DNA from: Citrus sinensis
Taxonomy: Eukaryota; Streptophyta; Magnoliopsida; Sapindales; Rutaceae
Length of the DNA: 64,000 nt
Assembly (NCBI RefSeq): GCF_022201045.2
Contig: NC_068561.1
Coordinates: forward strand, 18,168,501 to 18,232,500
Direction of reading: 5' to 3'
The notes beneath the pieces were generated by a model that was not told where the DNA came from, searched no databases, and was given only the letters and a program-made list of their open reading frames with translations. Below are positions 37,715 to 50,880 of this stretch, one piece after another. A program made the translations under genes and the position numbers. Each line of letters starts with the position of its first letter. Positions within the stretch are counted from its first letter, which is position 1.

Positions 37715-39804
37715 TGATGATAATGTTGTTATTATTATTTTGAAAGATGATGGAACTATGAAAGAAATTACTTGATCCATAAGTTACATGATCATGTAAC
37801 TTAACAATTATCAAGAAATGAGCTTAATACTGTATTGAGAAACAAAGAAAATAAGAACAATGTAATGAGCATTTTAAAGGCTAGGTTGATAGATTCTTCA
37901 AGGCAGCTTGGAATAAAATTAATAGTGTGTAATAAATATGACACTTGAATATTAACTTCAATAAATATTATAAGTTTTTCATCATATAAATATCAGTTCA
38001 AATTGACTTGACTTCCAACACACAACAACAAATGTTTACCAAATACCTTATGCTACAGCTACCAAAACTTAATACTAAGTGCAACATAAATGTTAAACAT
38101 GAGGTGAGGGAGTGACTAATAATGATTATTAAAATTTTTTGCTATTATACTTTCAATACTAAGCTGAAGCGCAACATTCCTAAGCATGCTCCTTAGAACA
38201 CAATATCATCAAATTCATTTGGGAGGGAAAAAAAATGAGTAAAATATTCATCGCAATATTTTTTTTTTCTTTTTTCCATTAAAGTTATATTTAATATTTT
38301 AAATGAAAAAGCCAAAACAGAAGATCGCTCCACCTATCATGGCTTTCTCTACTTCCAAAGATGGTTGCCAAATATGTCGTCCGCTCACACTTTTTGCTTT
38401 TTGCTTTTGTTGTAGCTCGTGCGAATGAAAAAGGTAAAAGGGCTTCCTTTTTCAAGATTTATAATTCCAAATTCGATATTCTCATGCAATCCAGCTTTAT
38501 AAATCTGGATTCATCATGGTCTAAAATGAACACTTCAAAGTTTTCTTGGACTCATGCATGCCTTTTCATACTACTTCAAAATGAGGGAAGAGAAAAAAAA
38601 GAAAAAGATATGCCCCATTTTCACAGTAGACAATTGATTATTGGAAACACAACGAGAACATTTTAGTTATGATAACATATCTGAAAAAGAATAAGATGTC
38701 ATGCTCCAAGTCAATCACAGGCTGTTCACGTAATATGCTTGTCCAAGTCAATAATATGCTGCTAAGCCAAGAGCATGCGGAAGCAGAAGTATCGAGAGAT
38801 GTTCACGTAATTTTACTTGTCTTGGGAAGAATTTTCTAATAAAATAAGTCCATTGAAAATCCAAAAATGGAGATTTTCTGGTATTTTCAGATATCAGCCA
38901 TGATAAACATGTAAAAACAATGCACCTATTCTACTTGCTTTCTAAGTGGGTACCCAAAATTCCTCTGCATTCCTATTATTGGTGTTTTTATTGAAGCAGT
39001 TATCATGGCTAACTTTATTTTCAGTAAAACAAGTGCAACCACACATTCAATTCTCAGAAGAATTGAACAAGGTAAAGTCACTTCATAGGATTCCATAAAT
39101 GATCACATGACATAAGCAGACAAGATTGAACAACCCCACATTGGAATCTGCAGTCAGAGTAATATGCCAAATAGAAATTGGAATCTATACCTAACAAAAT
39201 GTTGAGGTAATATAACTAGAGCCAAAAAAGAGAAGAATTCAAATACTTGGACAACAGCCTTGCAACTCTGCATACATTTAACAAAGGAGGATGTCTCTTT
39301 GGACACATAAGATAAAAATCCAAATGATTGAGATTGTAAATGGGAATAATACAGAGCCAGCTTACATAATTTTTATCTCAATGCTTTAATAATATATATA
39401 ACATATAGACATAACACACCTACAAAACTCAGTTTCTTGGAAATGAGACCTAGAACTTGGACCATTAATTTATATATATTATATATATATTCCACACTCC
39501 TCAAAGTTACTGACACAAGAATAAATCAAATGAATGTATTAAGTTTACAGGAATAACTGACCTCCGCAAACCTAAAATTCAAGAACCAACTATATAATTC
39601 TTTTTAATGTCTTTCATTGTTGTTTTTCTTCTTGTTCCAAAAGAAAACCAAAATATAAGAAAACCCACCAGAAGTCTCACCAGCAAGAACTGTTAGCCTA
39701 ATCTTTGGTAGCTGTACTGAGCTGAGAGGTATCAGACGGTATACTCAAGTTTGAAATTCTGGAGCAGGGTGAAAACCATTTGACAAAGTGATGGATATGA
39801 ACTC

Positions 39805-42800
39805 TCAGCGTCCTGTTTTTGCACGTTTCATTCCACTTGAATTGAACGGAGAAACACTGCCACTTGGCCCCGGGCTATCTTCTCTGAAATTTGAATTCAG
39901 CATTGCCAACTCACGCAACTGCTGCCTCTTAATATAATCTTGTGACTCATCCTGCACAACAAAATTTCCATTTTTAAAAGATGACAAACAAACTTATCTG
40001 AGGACTCGTTCAGTCTGCATATCATTATTTGAGTAAACTGGAAGTGATTTCTGTGAGGAATGAACACAGCTGCCATCAAAATAAATTGCTGTGGCATCTA
40101 CTTTTGGCAGAGCGGATAAGGGAGAAGGGGGAAAGTGGGTGAAAATAGTATCTTCCAAGTGAATACTACCCTTTCCAAAACCCAAGGTAGTCTGTATTCA
40201 ACTCTTCTAAGATGTAAATGATGCAACACACTTCATTTAAGAGTAGCGACAATTAAATTCCTGAAGTGGCAAACCGCAACATAAACCAACATTAAAGTTG
40301 CTCCTACACACATGCCACACGTGACTAATTGAATGGAAAAGCACATTTCCTGATATACAACCACATGCCCGCCAAGTCTTGCTCTTCAGGCAGAGTGTTT
40401 TGGGAAGTCAAAATACGTTTTAGCACAAGCACATGAAAAGATAAATATTGGCGGTATCAAATTGCACAAATGGAACTTTCAAATTAAAAAATGAAATGTA
40501 CTAGTAGTGTTGCCTACCACAGGTTTCAGCAATTCTTCTATAATCTCCTGCGCCTGTCTCAGCCTGATATCAACAATGTTGGCAGGTAAATCAGCCTCAA
40601 TTAAGATGTGAAGTGGATCATTGAGATGCTCATAGCCTGGCCTTCCCCTTAGCTTATCTTCCTTGAGATGAGAAAGGATTGAAATAATTAAGCACAGAAA
40701 ACAGAACCTATCTTTAACAAAAAAATTGGTAACAAATTCTTTGGAAATTCACTGTATTAATATGCCATTTTCTTCGACTAGTCATTCTAAAATTTAAAAT
40801 TTCAGTAGTCTTAGATCAGAAGAAACTTACAGGTGTGCTTACCTTGTCTGGATCCTTTATTGAGCCCTTCCCTCTAATGTACACACGGCAGCCAGTAGTA
40901 GCTTCAACCCGTTTCAGTGAATTGCCCCTTGGACCAAGAAGCCGTCCAACAAAATTGAACTAACAAACAATAACCAAGCACAGAGATAAGCAAAAGAGAT
41001 TGGAAGTATAGACCAGCATCTTAAGTATAAAGCTTACGTTAGGATAAGTATCCACTGGAATTTCCAAACGCAAAATTCTCTTGACTGTATATGAACTAGG
41101 GCTTGCAGGTGCACTTTGCCAATCCATCGTCATGCCAGGAGGTCCACCTAATCTCTGTTAGGTAAATATGAGGATTAGCATACAGGTTACAAGAGCAAAA
41201 AGGATCAGTATTTACAATTTAGATAGCCAGCCAATCGGCAGTGGATAAGTGATCCACACACAGACAAGCACATTCAAACATATAGTAACCTGCCACAACC
41301 ATTCTTGCACGGGATCACCAACTTCAATTTTCAAGGATATCAGTATCACAGAGCAGACAATTTAAAGGCATCTGTGCTTTCTATATGAGTTTCATCACAA
41401 AAGGAAAACTCTCCTGATTAAAAAAAATACATATCTTTTGTTAGGTATATTTTTCTACATTCAAGAATTGCAACTACTATACATTTGAGCATATGGACGC
41501 CCCGAGAGTTGAGTCTTTGAAGACATGATAGAGAACAAATAAACAGGACCATGAATATCTGTTTGCCCTCAGGTATAAAGTTCTCCCCTCAAACAAGTTA
41601 ATGTGTCACTGATCTTTCTAGAAACCCCATGAAAATCATGTAATGATGAGAAGAAATATGGAAATAGAAATTTTTTGAAGTTTTAAACCACAATACACAT
41701 AATTAGAGCATAAATGCGCATCATTGGAAATTATCAAAATTTAGACAGGTCATTAGATCATACATATATTCAATAATACACCAAAATCCTATCATGATTT
41801 TCTCGAAGAGGTTATTCTTAAATAATCACTTTGGTATAACTTTGCAGCCTGGAGGATTTGTTTATTGTCCTTGTATTATAAGGATCTTTAAAAGCAGGCT
41901 GAAAACCCGGTGACCACCTAGATTCACATTCGAGACTTGAAACCTTATATACAGACAAAAACCTTTTATCCACGGTTTCAAGTAAAACAATTAACAATGA
42001 CACAAGTTAAGGAAGGATTACCTCCTGAGGTAGGCCATTCCAGCCACCTAACCCTGTACCTGCAACGTTTGACATAAGATTTGAAGAAGCCATGGGGCTG
42101 GGGCTTCTATGCCGCAGTCTGTCAAAGTCACCAAATCCTTGATTGGGCATCATCCCAGAAACCCGAAATATCTCTGCTTGTAAAAGAACATTTTATATGA
42201 GACTATGATCTGAAATCATGATAAACGTATTAAAATAAGACAGAAGAAATCCACTCAAAAACCAAGCAAAAGGCACAACAAGAAGAAAAGAATTGCAACA
42301 AGGACAAACTATGAAAGAGAATGCATTGTGAAGAAAAACTAGACATCTCCAGAAAGAATTGAAGAGGATTTAAGGCTAAGAAAATACTATCTCCAGCCAC
42401 AAATCAGGAATGTTGAGACAATATCACATCTTCAATGTTTATTTCAGTAACAGACCACTTATCTTATTCAAGCTAACACTGGGAAGTTGATTTGTACCAA
42501 ACTCCATCATGCACTCAGATTTCAACCACAAAAGAGCAATATTTCATGCTCACTGGAGCAGGCATGAAGCCTACAGATTGTCGAGAATCACACCTTCGTG
42601 GCAATTGCTAGCTTTGTACTTGGTGCAAGCAGAGAAACCAAATGTAACAGTCAAAAGTTTTTTCTTTCATAAATTCCACATTGTACTAAATGTCTGAGAT
42701 ACATTCAGCCATTGATGCAATTGGACAAACTAAATATAGGTACCGGGGGCACCATCTGATACACGGTAAAATAATTACAGGAACTGAAGAAACAAGTGTA

Positions 42801-43373
42801 TCTATGTGATCAAGCCAAGACCATAAACACAATCCCAAAATGAAAACAAACACGGATGCATAGAGTTGACGCAAAGAAGAACAACTGGGACGATCTGAAC
42901 ACTCGAAACAAGCACAGTGGCAAGTCAAGTAATGTAGTTGTGCAGACCGAAACATACAAAAAGCAAAAAAAGGGTGCCATTGAATTCCAGAAAAACCTAG
43001 ATCCAGAACTCAAAGACTTAAGAAGCAACCTTGAGTTAACAGTCGGCTGCATATCGGAAGCACCTGTGTGAAAGGTCCTAGCTTTTGATGCTCAGCTAAA
43101 AGCTCTGACAAGTATTGACTGCAAACCAGAAAGCCAACCCACACAGATCAAAATAATACAATTCTTCAAAATAATCAAGCATGTGGATTAATTAACACAG
43201 TGGAAAATAATAAGAATAATTCAACAACCTGACTTCCTGCTTCATGTGTCAAAAAAGATATGAACTTTATTGAGTATGGGGGCGTACCTGTCAATATTAA
43301 TATCTGGGGTGCTTCTAATTTGTGGAGAAGCAGCTCTTGCAGGTGAGAAGTTGGGATTATACAAACCTGACAT
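39805..43373 (-). CDS. STAR/quaking-type KH-domain RNA-binding protein (At3g08620-like)
   Basis: Single-KH RNA-binding protein of the STAR family, expected in the nucleus to act on pre-mRNA or mRNA. Seven exons join in phase: 43373-43288, 43118-43030, 42173-42022, 41154-41038, 40959-40843, 40661-40518 and 39951-39805 (283 aa). A QUA1-like dimerisation segment ([20 protein letters not shown], ~30-50) comes first, then a linker with SPSPM. The maxi-KH domain (~130-230) carries the GPRG loop in [16 protein letters not shown] (~157-160) and the extended STAR features ([14 protein letters not shown]). The tail ends in the basic MKRAKTGR. The start [17 protein letters not shown] is the usual plant start. 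Length and exon pattern fit the five-member Arabidopsis quaking-like group. The largest intron (856 bp) lies between exons 2 and 3. Confidence 0.93.
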
Positions 43374-45706
43374 GGCTTTGTGACTGTCTTGCTTTTTTAG
43401 AGGATTTAGAACAAACAAAAGAATGGGATTCTTAAAAAAAGGAAAAGGGTTTTAGTTTTGGTTTAAGTTTTTTAGTTTTCGTTTGTGGTTGCTGCGGAAT
43501 AAAAAGGAGAAACACAACACAGCAGCATCAGTAAAGGAGGTGTTTTGTAATTAATCAATCTAAATCTTTTTTTTTTAAAAAAAAAATTACAGTTTAAAAA
43601 AATAATAAGAAAAAAGGGCTTACAAAATCACTGTGAAATTTTGCAGGAAGGAAAACGAATCCCTTTTAATTATAGTAACTCTTTTTTCTTCCTTCCAAAA
43701 AAAAAAAAAAAACTCCTTTTTATTTTCGCCTCGTTATTTATTTATTTATTTATTTTTGTTTTGTGGCAGACAGTAGAAGTGGAAACAAGTTTGGTGATTT
43801 AAGGTAGCAAAATTGTAACAGTGGCAGAGATTTTTTTTTACTGCTTTGGTTCCCACCTTCCAGAGAGGGTGGCTGGTGATGTGCGTGTATATAGTGTGTA
43901 TGCACAGTTCTGAAGTTTCTGTAGGAGATGTAGACACGTGTTAAGCATGCAGGAATCAAGGTTTCAATCTGGGGGAGTGCAAATGGGGGCCCACTCTCTG
44001 CTAGAGATGATTGGCAGATGATAATGATGTTTGCCAACGCAGGAGTAGCTGGACTGTGAGAGTGCCCTACACTTTAATAATACTGCGTCGTTTTCTCTTT
44101 TATCTCGAAGTGAAAATTTCCTTTTCACGTCGATCTTTCTCCGTCTTTTCGTTCTCAATTCTTATTCACTCCCTCCCTTTTGTTTTGGGATGGAACACGC
44201 TGTTTGACCACTTTTTGACTAAAATAAAAATAATTATTTATTAATCTTAAAACGAGTGTTTATTCACTTGATTTGTAGAAAATTACTACTATTTGATGGG
44301 TTTTTTTTTTTAATTTGATGTGGGTCATTAATTATTTGACTTATGTGGTTTTACTTAATTTTAATGCCGGGTGAAAAAAAAACATCAATACACATCAATG
44401 GACACACACTCATTTATTAGATGATATGAATTTGTCTATCATATACTTTGAAACTTCAAACAGTTCTTCTAGAATTTATTAATAAGGCTTGTATATACTC
44501 TTATTGACAAATCGAAGGTCCCTATAATAATATTAATAACAAAGAGATCATAATACCATTCAATAATTACATAATAACTATGACAAATTTGGAGCATTTT
44601 CATTCTAAAGCTTACACATCAAATGTACATTTCCCCCCCCCCCCCCCAAAAAAATATATTTAACAATTCTTTCTATTAAAAAATTAGTATTATTATAATC
44701 CAATTTTTAAAATGTAAACTGCAAACAAAAGAGACAAGAACAATTGGATCCTTTACTTTTAATAAAATCACAAAATAGAATATAACTTGCATTTTTCTTT
44801 TTTAAGTGCATGCCGTGAAGGCTTATTTTAACACAAAGTCGATGATTTGATTATTTTACTATTGAGACCATCTTTCAAACAAATTATTCAAAGTTTTAGA
44901 TAAGGATGAGAAATCTCACTTAATAAACACCAATCTTGATCCCTATTACATATTATTAATCTGAGCTTAGATAATCGTAAACACAAATTCTGGTCGTGGC
45001 CAATTACACTAGAACGGCACTACTAAAACCATCTTATTCAGCAATTTATTTGTTTAAGAGTATTTTAATAACATAACATTCAAATCATTGATATTATTGA
45101 CGAGTGATGTTAATTAGTTCAATGGATAAAATATTTTATGACTATTTGAGGTCCAAAACTCACTCCTGCATGTGAAAGATTAGTTTGGTTTTTATTTATA
45201 CATTAAAAAAAGTTTTATCACTTGATTATCAAGGATTCAAATGATAGACTAGACTTTTTTAAATAATATCCCACTATTTTCATCTCATTCTATTAATAAT
45301 TAGTTTCATAACTTATGGAGACACTTTTATTACTCAAACGTATCATATATTGAATAAATGTCATATTATTTAGGATCATAAAAACTATAACATACTTGAG
45401 TTATTTTATTTTTTATTTTTTCTAAGGATCATAAAAACTATGACACACTGAAGTAGTTGGACAAAAAGACCCGTGCTATTGGATTAAGCCACCGGCCACG
45501 AGTAGTAATCGAACTACTCCATTGTTGAGCCGAGGAGTCGAGAAGGTAGTCCATTTTCTTATTGGGCCAATCAGCCCATTGGGGCCCAGTATCAACTAAT
45601 GGTGAAATAGAGGAGGAAAGAACAATTGAGAGAGCGTTGGCCAGTAGCATCTTCGTTAACCAACAGAGCAGTTGTTGACAGATCAAGAAGAAGAGGTAAA
45701 AACGAC
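43374..45706. other. Divergent intergenic region between the KH gene and NDUFA1
   Basis: It holds the promoters and leaders of two divergently transcribed genes. It is A/T-rich with poly-A/T runs near 43570-43710 and a C15 homopolymer at 44633-44647. A GC-richer stretch at 43850-44060 carries several short antisense ORFs of no recognised family. No gene recognised. Confidence 0.45.
44633..44647. repeat. C15 homopolymer
   Basis: Fifteen cytosines in a row, followed by A7. Confidence 0.95.
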
Positions 45707-46041
45707 ATGTCGTGGCTAATATTTGAAGGATTACTGCCGTTGGGCATCATAGCAGCAATGCTAACAATTGCAGGAAATGCTCAGTATCAAATCCACAAAG
45801 CCGCTCACGGACGAGTGTGTATTTATTTTTGTTTTTCTTTCAATTCAAAGTTTATTATTGTTAGATGCGAATCACTTTTCATTTTCATTTTCAAATATTT
45901 GTTTTTCAATTTTTTTTTTTTTTTTTGGGTTGGATTTATCAATTTCAGCCGAAGCACGTCGGTAATGATATGTGGGACGTGGCGATGGAGAGAAGGGACA
46001 AGAAGCTTGTGGAACAGCTCTCCGGCGCTTCCTCCAATTAG
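45707..46041 (+). CDS. NDUFA1: Mitochondrial complex I subunit NDUFA1 (MWFE)
   Basis: Small accessory subunit of NADH:ubiquinone oxidoreductase in the inner mitochondrial membrane, required for assembly of the membrane arm in other eukaryotes. Two exons, 45707-45814 and 45949-46041, encode 66 residues. The single N-terminal membrane helix (FEGLLPLGIIAAMLTIAG) is followed by the conserved NDMWDVAMERRD block. The splice falls after HGR, at GR|PKHVGND. It resembles Arabidopsis At3g08610 in length and sequence as I remember it. It is divergently placed from the KH gene. The intron has a long T tract before its acceptor. Confidence 0.92.
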
Positions 46042-49000
46042 ATGTTGATTCGCCTTTCTGGTACTTTCTTATCTTAATCACTACTTCCGATTCGGCAGAT
46101 TAGGGTTTTGTTTTATGCGACTTTAGTCAGTTTTTTGGAATTTGTTATATTTGGAGTTTGGACTGGTAATCAATTTCAGGGTCTGAGCTTTAGAAATTGA
46201 TTCTTGATTGGCTAGGATTTTGAAAGCTGGGATTTTGTTATTTCCTTGCTGATAGATTTAAGGTGTCTTTACGGAGTTAAAATTTCTGCAGTATCTATTA
46301 AAAAGTAGTTTGCTTTAAACCTAGAGAGTTCGAGTTCAATGTAATTTTGGGTTATGGTTCAAAGTGTTTTGCGAGTATCCTAAGCACCTTTGAGAGCCGC
46401 AACAAATTTTAAAGATGTTAGGAGTAATTTGACCATTAGGAAAAATTTTCAAAGGTCACTGAGAGAGATAAGGAACACAGTTAATCAGGACAAACTTAAA
46501 TCATATATTTGACTAACTCTTCTGGCCTTTAGATGGTGCGATAGTTAGTCTGCCTTTGGTTTTGGCAGTAGTGTAAACTGCAAAGTTTTTCTGAAGATAC
46601 GAGTCATGGATGACACTGGTGCTTAATTTAATGGAGAAAAGGTGAAAGGTGATATCCTGAAGAACAAATTAGACATTACTTGGTCTTTCTAATAAGAAGA
46701 ATATTTTTTTCTTTTTCTAATTTGTGACACTTGGCCTTTCTGTAGATTAATCATTGTAAATGATAAATGGGTTGAGCATGGATGGTGTTCTTAGACTAAT
46801 TAACCCTTTTCATCATGTTTTATTTTCCATATTTCAGAAGAGCACAACTCCTCCTCTCTTTCTTTCACACTAACACTTATTTGCTTATGCATGTTATCCT
46901 ATACGCAATGCTCCTTTTCTGAGCCAATACACAAACACACACACAAAATGCTCCATGCAATGCGCATCATCTTTATCTCTTTTTGCAATTCTGCTTCAAT
47001 CATAACCCTATTAGCACCATTGGCATAAACATGAGCTTTTTCTTATAATTATCACCTGCATTAATCCTCATTCAAAAGGAAAACATATTTTGGAGGATTT
47101 GGATTTCTTTCATGTAATCTCCTTAGCTTTTGGAGACAAAGAATCCTCTTTATGGAGGGTTTCAATTCTAAGAATGACTGTATTTTAGACAGCGAAGTCA
47201 AGCTTAATAGGTTTGATTGTCCTTTTTATTTCATATATTAGTAGCTTGTGTCTCTTCTGACATTTAATTTAAGGCTTACATAAAATAAAATAAAGTTTGA
47301 AGGATTATTAATAAGTTAACAGAATTTTGAAGAAATAGTTTATTTCTCTCAATCATTTTTCAACGTTTTAGGGTTCTCCTCAGTTGAGAAAGCTTGAACC
47401 ATTTGATGAAGTCAGTCTTCCTTTGGTAGTTATAATAGTTGCCTGCAAAGTTTTTGGTGGAGCCGGTATGTTCCGGCAATCATAAAAGGAAAAAGTTGCT
47501 TCTGCAGTGGTTTTGCTGGTGGTTTTATGGCATGGCCTGGAGTCTTTGTGTTCATCATCCTGCATCGTTGTGGAAGTCGTAACATTTTTGAGCCTCCATC
47601 TTATTATAACCCCATAATACATCTACCTGTCAGCTGCCACAGTAAATTTGTTTTTCTTGAAGTGAAAAGCTTTATAGAGACAGATTTCATGGAAACAGCG
47701 AAGAGTAGGACATTAGTTAAGTACATGATTTTCGGAGGAGGCAATAGCCACGCAATGATGGAGCTCACTGTAAAGTTGATGGTGCCAAAAGAAATGTTTT
47801 AAGATCTTGCATCTTCTATCAGTTAAAAGCCTGTCTGTTGTGTATAACTTTAAGCATATTCTCAAAGCTTATGTAAAAGCATAGGTTTTTGGTCCCCTGA
47901 AAATTGCAAAAGATTAATTAGTTCAATAAAAATATGATGTTCTAGACTTCTAGATGCACTCTAGATGCATAATTGACCCAAATTTTTTGGACCTTTGGTA
48001 ACCGCAACACGTTAGTTAGTTCAATAGAAGTTTAATGTTCTAAATGCATAATAGGCCAAAATAGTTAGAAAAAGAGGTAACTCTGCTGCATAATGTGTTG
48101 TTTGAAGTGGGGATTGGGTCCTTGGGAACTATGAGCTGCATCTCATGTTAAAATACTATTTTTAAATATCTTTATTTTGGGGCCTGCTTAATAATTGATT
48201 TTTTTCTATGTTTGTTTTTCTTACATTTTGAGTTTTATAATTTGTTTTATAAATGTTATATAATTGGCTCTATGACTGTATAAGGACATCATGTTAAACT
48301 CCATCCTGTAGAAGATGACCATTTTCAATTAATCTGCAAAACTTGGTACATCGTGGCACGTTTAAAAAATATCAAATATTTACAATTCTATAAGTTTAGT
48401 GGAGGTTGTTGTATTCTCAGTTTGTGATTACTGTGAAACCTACTGCTTTGTGGTTGTTGGGGGTGGGGTTGGGGTTGGTTAAGAATGTGGGGTGTGATTG
48501 TATGCATGTACAAATGTCCAATCATGTGCTTCACTAAGGACTCCAATCTGCTTTCATTTGTGAGTTTTAGAGAGGTGAGACATCCCACCAAGTTCTGCTC
48601 ACTTTTGGAAGTTTACCAGCGCCCTTCTTTCTCCCTCCTTGTTGCTCCTTTCCATTGCCTTTTTTTCTGATTGGTCAGTGTGTCTGTTTGGTGTTTGCAT
48701 GTGCGTGATATTATTATGACCATGAAATTGATAATCTCATGATAATGCAGGAAGCTTTGCCAGTGGACTGAATAAAGTGCTCATCTGATATTCTAGCTTT
48801 GCTTATGAAGACTCAAGGGGATGCAATCATGTTCATTTTCTTATCATTTGTACGTGACTCTACTTAAGCTTTTAAACTGTTTTCTGGAAAAAATACTTTG
48901 TCCATCCATAAATTTAGTTATTAATCTTGACGTTTTGAAATTGGCTTGATAAAACTTTGTTGTTTAAGAAATCCCCGCGTTAAACTCGCTTGTGTTGATG

Positions 49001-49899
49001 CATGTAAATAATTTGCAAGTGGTGCAATTAAAATTATGACTGAGAATGCAAGCATGATATCTACTTATTGTCTGAAACTGAAAGTGGAGCTTTGGAGATG
49101 CATGGTGGGAGAATGATGAGAATTGGTGGCGCTTTTGTGAAATAAGGAGCTTCTAGTAGGTATTTAGAAATAGGGAGGTATTGTGAAATGAGAGCTTCTT
49201 TTTATTTAATAGCTCCCGAAGAAGATGGCTAACAGTTAAAGGTTTTATGGTGCAAATTCAAGCTGGCAAATGCAACCTTGGACCATACGGGCGACTTAGG
49301 CGTAGAAGCTGTCACGCCGACACATGCCCGCAATTGACCAAACTCTAATTGCCTTCTTAATTTGATGATTACTCAATATCAGATTCTTATCACAAGCAAA
49401 CCCATTTGAGCTTTAGCATCCCACCCACGTGCTATTGTTTAATTTTAGTGGAGCTCTTCTCTGTGTATAAAGTGAGCTAGAGTTGTTTCGGATGAGACAA
49501 AAGTATAAGATGGCAGCATATGAATTATAAGCTGATGAACCAAATGCGACTGTCTTGTGTTGTCGCGGAGCTAAGGCAAACAGTTGCATTGAGCATTATG
49601 AAGTGTGAATGCGCTCCCATCGTGATGTCACAGTTGGCTTTATGCTTTTTAATCATCGTTACAAAGCAAAGCCCTAGATTCCCCCATTACAACCTAGCGC
49701 GCCTACAGTCAATAATAATTTCTCAGCGCGAGAAGTACATGGGGTCAACGACAACGAGCTCTTCTCAATTCAAATTGGGACAGACAGCTCTAAATTGGAT
49801 GCCATTACCCCCTTTTTTTTTTTTTTTATCGTTTTTTAAACTTTTCATAACTCTTTCAAAAATAAAAGGGTTGATGGTACCAAGGGTCAGTTTTGTATT

Positions 49900-50470
49900 G
49901 CAGTTGCTTTAAAAATAATAATTGTTATTAACTGTACTTTAAAAATAATTAGTTGAAAAGAAAATCAGTTAAATATTTGTTAAAATTTATTTTTAAAAGT
50001 GTTGTAAGTTTTAAAAGCAGTCGCATGTGTTTAGTAAATGTTGTTGTTAAACGTTGTAAGAATGTATATAATTAAATTGAACATAATGTTGAATAAAACT
50101 TATTTAAACATTTATAACATGTATGTTAAATATTTTTTATTTTGTACATATAACTAAAATAGATAGTTTATATTATTATTATTATTTTTTATTTTTTATT
50201 TTATTATCTCATTATAATTAGTAATAATAATAATAATCTTTTTAAAGTTAATGATTTTATTTCCTAATTAATGATTTTATAATCTATAGATGATATATGA
50301 ATTGTATTAAGTATAAAAGTGATTTTCAAAATGGGATTCTGAAAAATTACTCCTTCCTTACTTTTTAAAAATTAGTGTAAGCAAGTGTGATTTTACCAAA
50401 ATAATTTTAAAAAATTTTTTACCAAACACTAAAATTAATTTTTAATTTTTTACAATCACTTTAAGTCTTC
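49900..50470. repeat. AT-rich MITE-like repeat, relative of 30.4-30.7 kb
   Basis: TTTAAAA-rich sequence, with AAAAGTGATTTTCAAAATGGGATTCTG and, further right, AAATTAATTTTTAATTTTTTACAATCACTTT. These match in reverse the block at 30.4-30.7 kb. The right end is included in the adjacent tandem duplication. Confidence 0.35.
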
Positions 50471-50880
50471 AAAGATAAACCCTAATTTGCCCTTAAGTTG
50501 GGCACCATATTTCATTTTGGTTCATGATTTGATTTGATTTCATAATTCGCTAGCTAGATCATCTAAAGAACATGGTCCCCAACCATATAGAATCTCAAAA
50601 TTGGACTCATCTGCCCTATTTTTATTAGTAAGCAAGTGTGATTTTACCAAAATAATTTAAAAAATTTTTTTACCAAACACTAAAATTAATTTTTAATTTT
50701 TTACAATCACTTTAAGTCTTCAAAGATAAACCCTAATTTGCCCTTAAGTTGGGCACCATATTTCATTTTGGTTCATGATTTGATTTGATTTCATAATTCG
50801 CTAGCTAGATCATCTAAAGAACATGGTCCCCAACCATATAGAATCTCAAAATTGGACTCATCTGCCCTATTTTTATTAGT
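50379..50880. repeat. Recent two-copy tandem duplication, 251-bp unit
   Basis: The block from TAAGCAAGTGTGATTTTACC to CCCTATTTTTATTAGT occurs twice back to back (second copy from about 50630). It is almost identical over its whole length; only a one-base shift in an A/T run was seen. Confidence 0.92.

Larger units (their letters stand above)
35091..39804. other. Long intergenic region, part 2
   Basis: No credible gene. It holds microsatellites (35583-35601 AT; 36057-36091 AC then AT; 37677-37713 AAT) and an LTR-like block near 35690-36000. Near 37260-37350 a short duplication of GTGGAGTCC(T/C)GATATTCTT is seen. The ORFs inside are short, low-complexity and unlike known proteins. The end nearest 39.8 kb should contain the KH gene 3' UTR. 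Confidence 0.4.

Noticed and set aside
38361-38666. 101-codon plus-strand ORF
   Set aside because: No known domain, no splice or promoter context; composition like AT-rich noncoding DNA.
45626-46048. 140-codon ORF overlapping NDUFA1
   Set aside because: It reads through the NDUFA1 intron; the spliced two-exon model gives the known 66-aa subunit.
47527-47802. 91-codon plus-strand ORF
   Set aside because: No family match that I recognise and no supporting neighbour; left as intergenic.
49520-49912. 130-codon plus-strand ORF
   Set aside because: It ends in a poly-T-coded Phe run and no domain is seen.
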